Made by a program: the position numbers and the translations under genes. A DNA stretch of 64,000 bases from JAEYZM01 sp943372195 (GTDB lineage Bacteria; Bacteroidota; Bacteroidia; Sphingobacteriales; Sphingobacteriaceae): positions 1 to 64,000 of the forward strand of contig CALRXS010000003.1 of assembly GCA_943372195.1 (NCBI GenBank). The letters run 5' to 3'. Positions 9,106 through 17,925 of the stretch are shown here, one piece after another. The notes beneath the pieces were generated by a model. The model saw only the letters and a list, made by a program, of their open reading frames with translations. It ran no database searches and was not told the origin of the DNA. How positions within the stretch are numbered: position 1 is the stretch's first letter; every line of letters begins with the position of its first letter.

Positions 9106-10701
9106 CTAATTATTGCTTAAAAGCTCAATAGCCTTTAGAACGCCATTATCGAGCTCTTTCATGATTTTGTAATATCCCTCGTTCTTGAAGTAGATGCGCG
9201 CTATAAGAGCCTTAAATTGCGTTCTAATTGAGTTCTCAGACCTAGCTAGGTCTCTAGCATTTGATTTTAATCCTTTTTTATTAGCGAATGCTATTAAATC
9301 TTTAAATGTCTGATCTGTAACTTCATATTTCTCTATGAACTCATTTGCACTTTTATATGAGCTTAACTGTTCTTTATTTCTATCATTAAATAAATAAACG
9401 TATTCACTCAATAAACCTTCAGAAATAAGTCTGCTGTAATAAAGTGAATAATCAGTAGTATCTAGGGGGATGAACACATCTGGACTTATACCACCTCCAT
9501 CGTAAACGATTTTACCTGATGGGGTTTTAAATTCCTTCTTTTTAGCCACTTTAGCGCTGTCTGCGATACTTAGTTCACCATGGCTATATCTATTATAGAT
9601 GTCAGACTGATAAGCTTCTATACCATCTTGATATGGCTTTTGTATGCATCTGCCAGTTGGTGTGTAATATCTAGCTATTGTCAACCTTAAACTAGAACCA
9701 TCTCCAAGTAATGCTTGTTCTTGCACTAAGCCTTTTCCAAACGACCTTCTGCCTAAAATTATTCCTCGATCCCAATCTTGTACTGCACCTGCTACAATTT
9801 CACTTGCTGAGGCAGAGCCTTCATCTACCATCACTATTAATTTACCCGTTTCAAAATTCCCGGCTGCAGTTGCGAATTCTTCCTTTTTAGTAGAAGACTT
9901 GCCCTCTGTGTAAACAATAAGCTTTTTGTCTGATAATAATTCATCACAAATCATTATAGCTGTATTCAAATACCCACCTGAATTCCCCCTCAAATCTAAT
10001 ATTAAACTCTTCATTCCCTCTTTTTTGAGTTTCTTAATTGCTTCAAAAAATTCATCATAGGTGGTACTACCAAACGAACTAACCTTTACATAACCCACTT
10101 CGTTCGATGCCATGTAGGCCACATCAACACTGTATAATGGAATGGTGCCTCTCGTAATGGTAAAGTCAATTAAATCTTTACGTCCTTTTCTTAATACGCT
10201 AACTTTCACTTTACTTCCACTTACTCCTCTTAAGTATTTTGTGACATCTTTGTTAGCTATCTTTTTACCAGCGACTACCTTCCCATCAATCTTAATTATT
10301 TTATCACCTGATTTAATACCGAGCTTTTCTGAAGGCCCTCCACTAATTGCAGATACTACGTAAATCGTATCGTTTAACAAATAAAACTCTATACCAATTC
10401 CCTCAAAATTACCCTCTAATTGCTCGTTCGCTTTCTCCATGTCTTCAACTGGTATATAGACAGAATGCGGATCTAATTGCGATAATAATTCTTCAATGGT
10501 TTGCTGCTCAATTTGTTTTAAATCAACGGTATCTACGTATTTCTTCTCAATCAATCTCATGATTTGTTCTATTGAACTTGCCTTTGATCTGAATCCTACT
10601 CCTCTTATTTCTTCGTTAAACTTAAATCCTAAATACATACCGAGTACTAAGATTAATACCGATAATATAGCTAAGTTGAATTTTTTCTTTTTTTCTTGCA
10701 T
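9106..10701 (-). CDS. CtpA/Prc-type carboxy-terminal processing protease (S41)
   Basis: A 531-residue protease. The start MQEKKKKFNLAILS is chosen because it places a single N-terminal membrane or signal segment (about 10-25) directly after a basic stretch; an upstream in-frame ATG at 10737 would add 12 residues. A PDZ domain spans about 85-170 (SGGPSEKLGIKSGDKI). The S41 peptidase core follows, with GSASASE and FGKG motifs; by alignment to E. coli Prc (S430/K455) the catalytic pair should be S298 and K323. The enzyme would act in the periplasm on C-termini of exported proteins. It is transcribed divergently from the MurNAc kinase gene. Confidence 0.94.
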   Translation of the reverse strand: MQEKKKKFNLAILSVLILVLGMYLGFKFNEEIRGVGFRSKASSIEQIMRLIEKKYVDTVDLKQIEQQTIEELLSQLDPHSVYIPVEDMEKANEQLEGNFEGIGIEFYLLNDTIYVVSAISGGPSEKLGIKSGDKIIKIDGKVVAGKKIANKDVTKYLRGVSGSKVKVSVLRKGRKDLIDFTITRGTIPLYSVDVAYMASNEVGYVKVSSFGSTTYDEFFEAIKKLKKEGMKSLILDLRGNSGGYLNTAIMICDELLSDKKLIVYTEGKSSTKKEEFATAAGNFETGKLIVMVDEGSASASEIVAGAVQDWDRGIILGRRSFGKGLVQEQALLGDGSSLRLTIARYYTPTGRCIQKPYQDGIEAYQSDIYNRYSHGELSIADSAKVAKKKEFKTPSGKIVYDGGGISPDVFIPLDTTDYSLYYSRLISEGLLSEYVYLFNDRNKEQLSSYKSANEFIEKYEVTDQTFKDLIAFANKKGLKSNARDLARSENSIRTQFKALIARIYFKNEGYYKIMKELDNGVLKAIELLSNN

Positions 10702-10768
10702 GTGGGAATTATATTGAAGAATTTTATTCTTTAACAACGAAGATAAGTATTTTAGCGCCTAAATAAAT

Positions 10769-11617
10769 ATGCATTTAATAGTCGATAGCGGTAGTACAAA
10801 AACTCGTTGGTGCTTGGTAAATCATCTTGATATTGTTCAAGAGATTAATACTCAAGGCATCAACCCATATGTAACATCCGAAGAAGTAATTCTAAGTATT
10901 ATAAAAAATGAAGTGCTCTTAAATTTATCTCAGATGCCTTCTCATATTTTTTATTATGGGGCCGGATGTTCAAATTCTGTTAACATTTCATTGTTAACAA
11001 AATGCTTAACTACCATTAACGGAGAAGCCATTATTGAAGTTGAACATGATTTGCTTGCTGTCGCAAGAGCCCTTTGCCAAAAAAATACTGGGATTGCAAT
11101 CATATTGGGTACTGGTTCTAATTCTTGTTTATATGATGGTGAAAAAATTATTAAACACACACCGTCTCTAGGTTATATATTAGGTGACGAAGGTTCTGGT
11201 GCTTATTTAGGTAAGAAGTTTTTGTCTGATTTATTTTATGGCATAGTACCAAATCATATCGCCAAATTATTTATTGAGCAAAACAATGTAACATTAGATA
11301 AGGCATTAAATAAAGTTTATAAAGAGCCCTCAGCAAATGCCTATTTAGCCTCGTACTGCCATTGGTTATCTAGTCAGAAACACGAAGAATATGTACAGCA
11401 ATTAATACATACTTCATTCTCTGAATTTGTTATAAAACAATTAAAACCTTATGGCACAGATTTGACGAACAAAGTCTTCTCAATAGGATCTATAGCTTAT
11501 CATTTCTCTGAAATTTGGATGAACGTTTTGAATGAAAACGGATATGTTGCTGAACAATCAGAACAAGACCCTATTAAAGGATTAATTAAATACCACGATG
11601 ATGGAAAGACTAACTGA
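10769..11617 (+). CDS. BadF/BadG-type N-acetylmuramic acid / N-acetylglucosamine kinase (MurK-like)
   Basis: A 282-residue member of the BadF/BadG/BcrA/BcrD ATPase family, with an actin-like phosphate-1 loop DSGSTKTRW at the N-terminus, GTGSNS in the middle and LGDEGSGAYLG, typical of the GlcNAc-kinase branch. The gene overlaps murQ by 20 bp. Kinases of this family placed next to murQ in Tannerella and Clostridium phosphorylate MurNAc (and GlcNAc) to the 6-phosphate, which MurQ then cleaves. The same role in recovery of cell-wall sugars is inferred here from family plus context; a plain GlcNAc kinase remains possible. No dedicated MurNAc transporter gene is visible next to it. Confidence 0.85.
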   Translation: MHLIVDSGSTKTRWCLVNHLDIVQEINTQGINPYVTSEEVILSIIKNEVLLNLSQMPSHIFYYGAGCSNSVNISLLTKCLTTINGEAIIEVEHDLLAVARALCQKNTGIAIILGTGSNSCLYDGEKIIKHTPSLGYILGDEGSGAYLGKKFLSDLFYGIVPNHIAKLFIEQNNVTLDKALNKVYKEPSANAYLASYCHWLSSQKHEEYVQQLIHTSFSEFVIKQLKPYGTDLTNKVFSIGSIAYHFSEIWMNVLNENGYVAEQSEQDPIKGLIKYHDDGKTN

Positions 11618-12410
11618 AAAACAATCTAAATATAGTGACCTTGATAAAATGTCTGTCAATGAATTGTTAATAAACATTAATAAAGAAGATCTGACAGTTC
11701 CATTAGCAATTGAAAAGGTTATACCTCAACTTGAAAAGTTAATTACAGAAATTGTAATTAGAATGAAGTTAGGTGGTAGATTGTTCTACATCGGTGCAGG
11801 TACAAGTGGTCGTTTAGGAATAGTGGATGCCTCTGAATGCCCGCCTACTTTTGGCGTACCTCATGGTATCGTGGTCGGAATAATTGCAGGGGGTGATTCA
11901 GCTATCAGAAAAGCTGTAGAATTCGCAGAAGATGATACAGCGCAAGCTTGGAAAGATCTAAGCGATTATCAGTTAAATACGAATGATACCGTTGTGGGTA
12001 TTGCTGCGTCTGGCACTACGCCTTATGTAATTGGTGGTTTAACAAGTGCTAGAAAACACGGACTACTAACAGGCGCAATTGTTTGTAATGCGGGGAGTCC
12101 GGTTGCAGCAGCAGCAGAACATGCAATTGAAGTATTAGTCGGACCTGAGTTTGTTACGGGTAGTACTAGAATGAAATCAGGTACTGCACAGAAACTTGTA
12201 CTTAATATGATATCAACTTCAGTGATGATACAATTAGGGAAAGTTAAAGGAAACAAAATGGTCGATATGCAGTTATCGAATAATAAATTAATTGATAGAG
12301 GTATTCGAATGATTATGGATGAGCTGAAAGTTGACGAAGTCGTCGCTACTGAACTACTTACTAAACATGGGAATGTTCGTGCGGCTATCAACTCTGTTAC
12401 TGGTAACTAG
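11598..12410 (+). CDS. murQ: N-acetylmuramic acid 6-phosphate etherase
   Basis: A 270-residue SIS-fold enzyme that splits the lactyl ether of MurNAc-6-phosphate to give GlcNAc-6-phosphate and lactate. Signature stretches are GAGTSGRLGIVDASECPPT, AASGTTPYV and GSTRMKSGTAQK. It is shorter at the C-terminus than the roughly 300-residue E. coli enzyme but ends after the last conserved helix block, so it looks complete. The start overlaps the kinase gene by 20 bp, which suggests coupled translation. The stop codon lies in a short hairpin made of TTACTGG/CCAGTAA, the beginning of a repeat-rich spacer. Confidence 0.95.
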   Translation: MMERLTEKQSKYSDLDKMSVNELLININKEDLTVPLAIEKVIPQLEKLITEIVIRMKLGGRLFYIGAGTSGRLGIVDASECPPTFGVPHGIVVGIIAGGDSAIRKAVEFAEDDTAQAWKDLSDYQLNTNDTVVGIAASGTTPYVIGGLTSARKHGLLTGAIVCNAGSPVAAAAEHAIEVLVGPEFVTGSTRMKSGTAQKLVLNMISTSVMIQLGKVKGNKMVDMQLSNNKLIDRGIRMIMDELKVDEVVATELLTKHGNVRAAINSVTGN

Positions 12411-12424
12411 TATCCAGTAACTAG
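12397..12424. repeat. Inverted/direct repeat over the murQ stop codon
   Basis: TTACTGG (12397-12403) and CCAGTAA (12414-12420) form a 7-bp stem around the murQ stop. GTAACTAG occurs twice, exactly 14 bp apart. It has the same 7-bp periodicity as the heptad arrays nearby but a different unit. Confidence 0.6.
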
Positions 12425-12434
12425 AAAGCACATC

Positions 12435-12462
12435 GGAATACTGAATACTGAATACGGAATAC
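12435..12462. repeat. Heptad array A (4 x NNNRTAY)
   Basis: Four perfect 7-bp units: GGAATAC, TGAATAC, TGAATAC, GGAATAC. The array ends 4 bp before the ATG of the next gene. It uses the same words, in reverse complement, as the array at 61768. Confidence 0.8.
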
Positions 12463-12466
12463 AAAA

Positions 12467-13033
12467 ATGCACGATATAGAACCTTTTTATAAATGGCGTG
12501 ATGATTACATCTCTTCTGAAGATGAGAGGTCGCCTTTTTATGGAAAAGAATATTCAGAATTTGAATTCACAGAGACCATCTATAATTTTTACATACATCC
12601 GCAGTGGGATTTTTTTGGTTCACCTACTATGTATATCAAAATTATTTTTGCTGACTATGATAGATCTTATGCTATCATTGAATTAATTGGTGAATGGAAT
12701 GATTGCATTACGAACGATATCATGTATCTCAAAAGAGAGATTTTAGAGTTGATGATTGATGAGGGTATTAACAAATTCATTTTAATAGGTGAAAATGTTT
12801 TGAACTTCCATAGTTCTGATGATTGTTACTATGAAGAGTGGTTTCAAGATGTAGAAGATGGCTGGATCGCCGGAGTGAATTTCAGAGAACATGTAATTGA
12901 TGAGTTTAAAAGAAATAACATAGATTATTATATAAACTTTGGAGCTGAACTCGATGATTTAACCTGGAGGAATTTAAAACCTATACAAGTTTTTAAAAAA
13001 GTAGAAGAATTATTGACAAAGAGATTGAATTAA
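12467..13033 (+). CDS. Conserved Bacteroidota protein of unknown function
   Basis: A 188-residue soluble, acidic, aromatic-rich protein (HDIEPFYKWRDDYISSEDE, IYNFYIHPQWDFFGSPT, IGEWNDCITNDIMYLK, LNFHSSDDCYYEEW). I recognise it as a protein widely kept in this phylum but know of no assigned function. There is no signal peptide, membrane segment or nucleotide-binding loop. The alternating beta/alpha pattern, with a central ILIGEN-type strand, could be a small alpha/beta fold. It sits alone between a repeat array and the SAM riboswitch promoter, so it is probably the last gene of the murQ transcript or is separately expressed. Confidence 0.85.
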   Translation: MHDIEPFYKWRDDYISSEDERSPFYGKEYSEFEFTETIYNFYIHPQWDFFGSPTMYIKIIFADYDRSYAIIELIGEWNDCITNDIMYLKREILELMIDEGINKFILIGENVLNFHSSDDCYYEEWFQDVEDGWIAGVNFREHVIDEFKRNNIDYYINFGAELDDLTWRNLKPIQVFKKVEELLTKRLN

Positions 13034-13065
13034 TTTGCTAATCAGACGATTATTTCATTACTTTG
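13034..13065 (+). promoter_or_regulatory. Promoter of the SAM-riboswitch/metH operon
   Basis: TTTG (13034-13037) is followed after 20 bp by TTACTTTG (13058-13065), one mismatch from the TAnnTTTG -7 element. The predicted start of transcription falls at the very beginning of the riboswitch P1 helix, which supports both calls. Confidence 0.75.
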
Positions 13066-13070
13066 CATTG

Positions 13071-13163
13071 CTTATCAAGAAAGACGGAGGGAATAGACCC
13101 TACGATGTCTTAGCAACCTGTGCTAACAAGGTGCTAAAATCTACCTGAAAGGGGAATGATAAG
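13071..13163 (+). ncRNA. SAM-I (S-box) riboswitch aptamer
   Basis: The P1 helix CTTATC/GATAAG closes a fold with the S-box core: CTTATCAAGA, GGAGGGA, the TTAGCAACCTG stretch (consensus CxGCAACC), GGTGCTAA and ACCTGAAAGG... GATAAG. It precedes metH and metF, the expected target of SAM sensing (methionine synthesis is shut down when SAM is plentiful). The spacing from promoter to P1 fits a leader that starts with the aptamer. Confidence 0.92.
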
Positions 13164-13188
13164 AAGGATAATCAAGCTCTGATTTTTC

Positions 13189-13220
13189 GGATAAGCAAAA
13201 ATATAATTGTAAGCTTATTC
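13189..13220 (+). promoter_or_regulatory. Putative translational expression platform of the SAM riboswitch
   Basis: GGATAAGC (13189-13196) can pair with GCTTATTC (13213-13220) in an 8-bp stem (one G-U) that ends 3 bases before the metH ATG. The same GATAAGC can instead pair with the 5' strand of P1 (GCTTATC, 13070-13076). There is no T run, so control of translation start rather than termination is inferred. Confidence 0.6.
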
Positions 13221-13223
13221 AAT

Positions 13224-16200
13224 ATGAATATCAAAGAAGTATTAGAGAAAAAGATTTTAGTATTAGATGGTGCAATGGGTACCATGATTCAGAAATACAA
13301 TTTAACTGAATCAGACTTTCGTGCAGAACGTTTTAAAAATCATCCTTGTGACCTAAAAGGAAATAATGATTTATTGAACATTACAAGACCCGATGTAATT
13401 CTTGCTATACACAAAGAATATTTAGATGCAGGTGCAGATATTTTAGAAACTAATACATTTAGTTCTAATTCCATTTCAATGGCCGACTATGAAATGCAAG
13501 ATTTAGTTTATGAATTAAACTATGAAGGAGCTAAAATTGCAAGACAAGCTGTTGATGAATACAATGCTAAAACACCTGAAAAACCCAGGTTTGTAGCAGG
13601 TTCATGTGGTCCAACTACTAGGTTGCTTTCATTGTCTCCTGATGTTAATGACCCAGGATTTAGATCAATGAATTTTAAAGAATTAGTTGATGCTTATACT
13701 GAACAAATCAGAGGCTTAATGGATGGTGGTTCAGATGTAATTCTTTTAGAAACAATTACTGATACATTAAATGCAAAAGCCGGACTTTTTGCATTGAATC
13801 AATATGCTAAAAAGATAAATAAAAAAATTCCGGTAATGATTTCGGGTACGATTACAGATGCGAGTGGTAGAACATTATCGGGGCAAACAACCGAAGCATT
13901 TTTAAATTCATTAACACATACAGAACTTTTAAGTATAGGATTGAACTGTGCTTTGGGAGCAAAAGAAATGCGCCCATATATTGAAGAGTTGGCAGACAAG
14001 TCAGGCACTTTTGTAAGTGCTTATCCGAATGCAGGCCTACCAAACGAATTCGGACAGTATGATGAAAGTCCGGATATGATGGGCGTACACATTCATGACT
14101 TTATCGATAGTGGCTTTTTAAATATTGTAGGCGGATGTTGCGGTACCACACCTGATCACATCAGAAAAATCGCAAGCTTGGCCGAAGGAGTAAGGCCTAG
14201 AGTTCCTGCACATCCGAAGCCCTATACTAGATTAAGCGGATTAGAACCATTAACCTTAACGCCAGAAACTAATTTTGTTAATATAGGCGAAAGAACAAAT
14301 ATTACAGGTTCTCCGAAATTTGCAAAATTAATTTTGTCGGGAGACTTTGATGGAGCGCTATCTGTTGCTCGTCAACAAGTAGAGGGTGGAGCACAAATCA
14401 TAGATGTAAATATGGATGAGGGTATGCTTGATTCAGAAGCTGCCATGGTGAAATTTTTAAATTTAATTGCTGCAGAACCCGACATCGCAAGATTGCCAAT
14501 CATGATTGACTCTTCAAAGTGGACAGTTATTGAAGCAGGTTTGCAATGTGTACAAGGTAAAGCAATTGTAAATTCAATTTCTTTAAAAGAAGGCGAAGAG
14601 AAATTTATAGAATACGCCGAGAAAGTAAAGAATTATGGAGCCGCAGTAGTAGTGATGGCTTTTGATGAACAAGGGCAAGCAGATTCATACGAGAGAAGAA
14701 TTGAAATTTGTAAAAGATCGTATGATATATTAGTAAATAAAATAAACTTCCCTGCACAAGACATCATCTTTGATCCGAATATTTTAACAATTGCTACAGG
14801 ACTAGAAGAACATAATAATTACGCTGTCGATTTTATTAAAGCGACTAAATGGATCAAAGAGAATTTACCATTAGCAAAAGTTAGTGGTGGTGTAAGTAAT
14901 ATTTCATTCTCGTTCAGAGGAAATAATGTGGTGAGAGAAGCAATGCACTCAGCATTTTTATATCATGCAATAAAAGCCGGACTTGACATGGGTATAGTAA
15001 ATGCAGGTATGTTAGAAGTGTATGAAGAGATTCCGAAAGATTTATTAGAACTAGTAGAAGATGTAATTCTAAATAAGAGAGAAGATGCTACAGAAAGATT
15101 AATTGTTTTTGCAGAGCAAGTCAAAGGTAAAGGCAAAGAAGGGCAAGCAAAAGAAGAATTAGAATGGAGAAAAACTAGTGTTGAAGAAAGGTTAAGTCAT
15201 TCATTAGTAAAAGGTATAATCGATTTTCTAGATGACGATGTTGAAGAAGCCCGTCAGAAATATGCTCGACCATTACAAGTAATCGAAGGCCCTTTGATGA
15301 ATGGCATGAACATAGTGGGAGATTTATTTGGTGCGGGTAAAATGTTCTTACCACAAGTGGTAAAGAGTGCAAGAGTAATGAAAAAAGCTGTTGCCTATTT
15401 ACTACCTTTTATCGAAGAAGAAAAGCGAAACAATCCGCAGTTATCTCAAGCCTCTAATGCAGGTAAAATATTAATGGCTACTGTTAAAGGTGACGTACAC
15501 GATATTGGTAAAAATATTGTGGGTGTTGTGTTAGCATGTAATAATTACGAGGTGATTGACTTAGGGGTAATGGTACCAGCTTCGAAGATTATTGAAGAAG
15601 CAAAAAAACATAATGTTGATGCAATTGGACTTAGCGGATTAATTACACCATCATTAGATGAGATGGTGCATGTTGCTAAAGAGATGCAACGTGAAAATAT
15701 GAATATACCATTGTTAATTGGTGGGGCTACAACTTCAAGAATACATACAGTAGTAAAAATCGATCCTCATTACGAAGGTGCTGTTGTGCACGTGTTAGAT
15801 GCTTCACGAAGTGTGGGAGTGGTTGGTAATTTATTAGCAGAAGAAACTAAAGAAAATTATATTGCTGATGTTGCTGCTGATTATAAAGAGACGAGAGAAC
15901 AATATTTAAAACGCACATCAGAAAAAACAGTTATTGAAATTGATGTTGCTAGAAAAAATAAGCTTAAAATTAATTGGGATGATGCAGAGATTGTACATCC
16001 GAAGTTTATAGGAAACAAAACATTAGTAGAGTTCCCTCTTGAAGACTTAGTCGATTATATTGATTGGTCACCTTTCTTTCATACTTGGGAGTTAAGAGGA
16101 TCTTATCCTAAAATTTTAACTGATGAGGTAGTTGGTCAAGAAGCAACAAAATTGTTTAGAGATGCTAAACATATGTTAGATGATATTGTTAAAAATAAAA

Positions 16201-16904
16201 AGATAAAAGCAAGCGGTGTATTCGGATTCTACCCATGTAATTCAATAGGTGATGATATTGAATTATATACAAAAGAAGATGCGAAAAATGTCAAAGAAAC
16301 ATTAAATACATTACGTCAGCAATCAGAAAAAGCTGATGGTCTGCCACATCTTGCTATGTCAGATTTTATAGCACCAAAAGAAACTGGCAAGCTTGATTAC
16401 ATTGGACTGTTCGCAGTAACTGCTGGCATAGGATTAGATGAGGTAGTTGCTGAATATGAAAAAAATCTTGATGATTATAATTCAATAATGGCCAAAGCAA
16501 TTGCTGATCGATTAGCTGAAGCATTTGCTGAAAAACTACATGAGTTAGTACGTAAAGAATATTGGGCTTATGATGTAAATGAAGTATTAACAAATGAAGA
16601 TTTAATTAAAGAAAAATATATAGGTATAAGGCCAGCGCCTGGTTACCCAGCTTGTCCAGATCATACTGAAAAAAGAAAAATTTTCGAATTGTTGAATGCC
16701 GAAAAAGAGACAGGGATACAATTAACAGAAAACTTCGCAATGTACCCTACCGCAGCAGTGAGTGGTTACTATTTTGCTAATAAAGAATCTAAGTATTTCG
16801 GATTAGGAAAAATTGGTAAAGATCAAGTGATAGATTATGCAAAGAGAAAAGGATTATCAGTAGAAGAAATGGAAAGATGGCTAGCGCCTAACCTATCATA
16901 CTAA
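13224..16904 (+). CDS. metH: Cobalamin-dependent methionine synthase
   Basis: A full-length 1226-residue MetH that transfers a methyl group from methyl-tetrahydrofolate through cobalamin to homocysteine. Modules in order: homocysteine-binding barrel (1-325; zinc ligands C242, C305, C306 in GLNCALG and GGCCGTT), pterin-binding barrel (about 345-620; [14 protein letters not shown]), B12 cap and B12-binding Rossmann domain (about 650-890; D757-V-H759-D-I-G with H759 as lower cobalt ligand), and the SAM-binding reactivation domain (about 905-1226; [12 protein letters not shown]). Nothing is missing. Expression is expected to be repressed by SAM through the leader riboswitch. Confidence 0.98.
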   Translation: MNIKEVLEKKILVLDGAMGTMIQKYNLTESDFRAERFKNHPCDLKGNNDLLNITRPDVILAIHKEYLDAGADILETNTFSSNSISMADYEMQDLVYELNYEGAKIARQAVDEYNAKTPEKPRFVAGSCGPTTRLLSLSPDVNDPGFRSMNFKELVDAYTEQIRGLMDGGSDVILLETITDTLNAKAGLFALNQYAKKINKKIPVMISGTITDASGRTLSGQTTEAFLNSLTHTELLSIGLNCALGAKEMRPYIEELADKSGTFVSAYPNAGLPNEFGQYDESPDMMGVHIHDFIDSGFLNIVGGCCGTTPDHIRKIASLAEGVRPRVPAHPKPYTRLSGLEPLTLTPETNFVNIGERTNITGSPKFAKLILSGDFDGALSVARQQVEGGAQIIDVNMDEGMLDSEAAMVKFLNLIAAEPDIARLPIMIDSSKWTVIEAGLQCVQGKAIVNSISLKEGEEKFIEYAEKVKNYGAAVVVMAFDEQGQADSYERRIEICKRSYDILVNKINFPAQDIIFDPNILTIATGLEEHNNYAVDFIKATKWIKENLPLAKVSGGVSNISFSFRGNNVVREAMHSAFLYHAIKAGLDMGIVNAGMLEVYEEIPKDLLELVEDVILNKREDATERLIVFAEQVKGKGKEGQAKEELEWRKTSVEERLSHSLVKGIIDFLDDDVEEARQKYARPLQVIEGPLMNGMNIVGDLFGAGKMFLPQVVKSARVMKKAVAYLLPFIEEEKRNNPQLSQASNAGKILMATVKGDVHDIGKNIVGVVLACNNYEVIDLGVMVPASKIIEEAKKHNVDAIGLSGLITPSLDEMVHVAKEMQRENMNIPLLIGGATTSRIHTVVKIDPHYEGAVVHVLDASRSVGVVGNLLAEETKENYIADVAADYKETREQYLKRTSEKTVIEIDVARKNKLKINWDDAEIVHPKFIGNKTLVEFPLEDLVDYIDWSPFFHTWELRGSYPKILTDEVVGQEATKLFRDAKHMLDDIVKNKKIKASGVFGFYPCNSIGDDIELYTKEDAKNVKETLNTLRQQSEKADGLPHLAMSDFIAPKETGKLDYIGLFAVTAGIGLDEVVAEYEKNLDDYNSIMAKAIADRLAEAFAEKLHELVRKEYWAYDVNEVLTNEDLIKEKYIGIRPAPGYPACPDHTEKRKIFELLNAEKETGIQLTENFAMYPTAAVSGYYFANKESKYFGLGKIGKDQVIDYAKRKGLSVEEMERWLAPNLSY

Positions 16905-16932
16905 TTAATTATTTTATTTACAGCACCCGTAG

Positions 16933-16951
16933 GGGCGGATAACATCCGCCC
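16933..16951. repeat. GC-rich hairpin between metH and metF
   Basis: GGGCGGAT/ATCCGCCC forms an 8-bp stem with a 3-base loop in an otherwise AT-rich spacer. Similar GGGGCGGATnnnATCCGCCC palindromes are scattered in many bacterial genomes. There is no T run after it, so it is more likely a dispersed REP-like hairpin than a terminator, though it could weaken read-through or protect the mRNA. Confidence 0.6.
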
Positions 16952-16968
16952 ATTTAATTATAAGCAAG

Positions 16969-17922
16969 ATGAAAGTAATAGACCACATAAAAAACGCTAA
17001 CAAAACCTTATTCTCATTTGAATTATTACCACCTTTAAAAGGTAAAGGTATTCAGTCAATCTTTGATACGATAGACCCATTAATGGAGTTTAAACCTCCA
17101 TTTATTGACGTGACATATCATAGAGAAGACTTTATCTATAAGCAAAGAGAAAATGGCTTATTAGAAAAAGTATCATACCGTAAACGTCCGGGTACTGTAG
17201 CAATTTGCGCTGCAATTATGCATAGATATCAAGTAGATGCTGTTCCTCATTTAATTTGTGGAGGTTTCACAAGAGAGGAAACAGAAAATGCATTGATTGA
17301 ATTAAATTTCTTAGGTATAGATAATGTTTTGGTATTAAGAGGCGACTCTAGAAAAGCTGAGCCACAATTTATACCAACAATAGGCGGACATGCTTATGCA
17401 TCTGAATTATTAGGTCAAGTAAATAATATGAATAAAGGTATTTATTTACATGAAGATATTGATGTTAACAGTAGTACCAATTTTTGCATTGGAGTCGCAG
17501 GTTACCCAGAGAAACATTTTGAAGCACCGAACTTAAAAACAGATTTAAAATATTTAAAGCTTAAAGTAGATTTGGGTGCTGAGTTTATCGTAACTCAAAT
17601 GTTTTTTGATAATTCTAAATATATCGAATTTGTGAAGTCTTGTAGAGATGTTGGTATTAATGTGCCAATTATACCCGGACTTAAGCCAATTACAAATTCA
17701 AAACAAATAATTAACTTGCCGAAAATATTTCATATTGATATACCTGAAGAACTTAGTGAAGCTGTTATGAAATGTAAAAACGAAAACGAGGTTAAACAAG
17801 TTGGTGTAGAATGGTTAATTAATCAATCGAAAGAATTAATTAAAGCAGGCGCACCAGTATTACATTATTATACAATGGGTTCAGCTAATCCCACTTATCA
17901 AATAGCGAAAGAAGTCTTTTAA
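16969..17922 (+). CDS. metF: Methylenetetrahydrofolate reductase
   Basis: A 317-residue FAD-dependent TIM-barrel enzyme that reduces methylene- to methyl-tetrahydrofolate, the methyl donor used by MetH. Visible marks are FSFELLPPLKG at the N-terminus with the conserved Glu, VDVTYH-like strand (IDVTYHRED), VLRGDS, and IVTQMFFDNSKY in the flavin/folate-binding part. It follows metH by 64 bp and is followed by rsgA after 3 bp, so it is likely also under the SAM riboswitch. Confidence 0.95.
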   Translation: MKVIDHIKNANKTLFSFELLPPLKGKGIQSIFDTIDPLMEFKPPFIDVTYHREDFIYKQRENGLLEKVSYRKRPGTVAICAAIMHRYQVDAVPHLICGGFTREETENALIELNFLGIDNVLVLRGDSRKAEPQFIPTIGGHAYASELLGQVNNMNKGIYLHEDIDVNSSTNFCIGVAGYPEKHFEAPNLKTDLKYLKLKVDLGAEFIVTQMFFDNSKYIEFVKSCRDVGINVPIIPGLKPITNSKQIINLPKIFHIDIPEELSEAVMKCKNENEVKQVGVEWLINQSKELIKAGAPVLHYYTMGSANPTYQIAKEVF

Positions 17923-17925
17923 TAA

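Noticed and set aside
8881..9120. 79-residue frame overlapping the small lipoprotein
   Set aside because: It is a Leu/Gln-rich shadow of the Ala/Ser codons in the lipoprotein frame, runs through the terminator and has no homologous features.
11598..12410. murQ as truncated because it is shorter than the E. coli enzyme
   Set aside because: All SIS-domain motifs are present and the protein ends naturally; shorter MurQ proteins are usual in this phylum as far as I know.
12435..12462. Heptad arrays as CRISPR
   Set aside because: The units are 7 bp with no spacers of 25-40 bp and no cas genes nearby.
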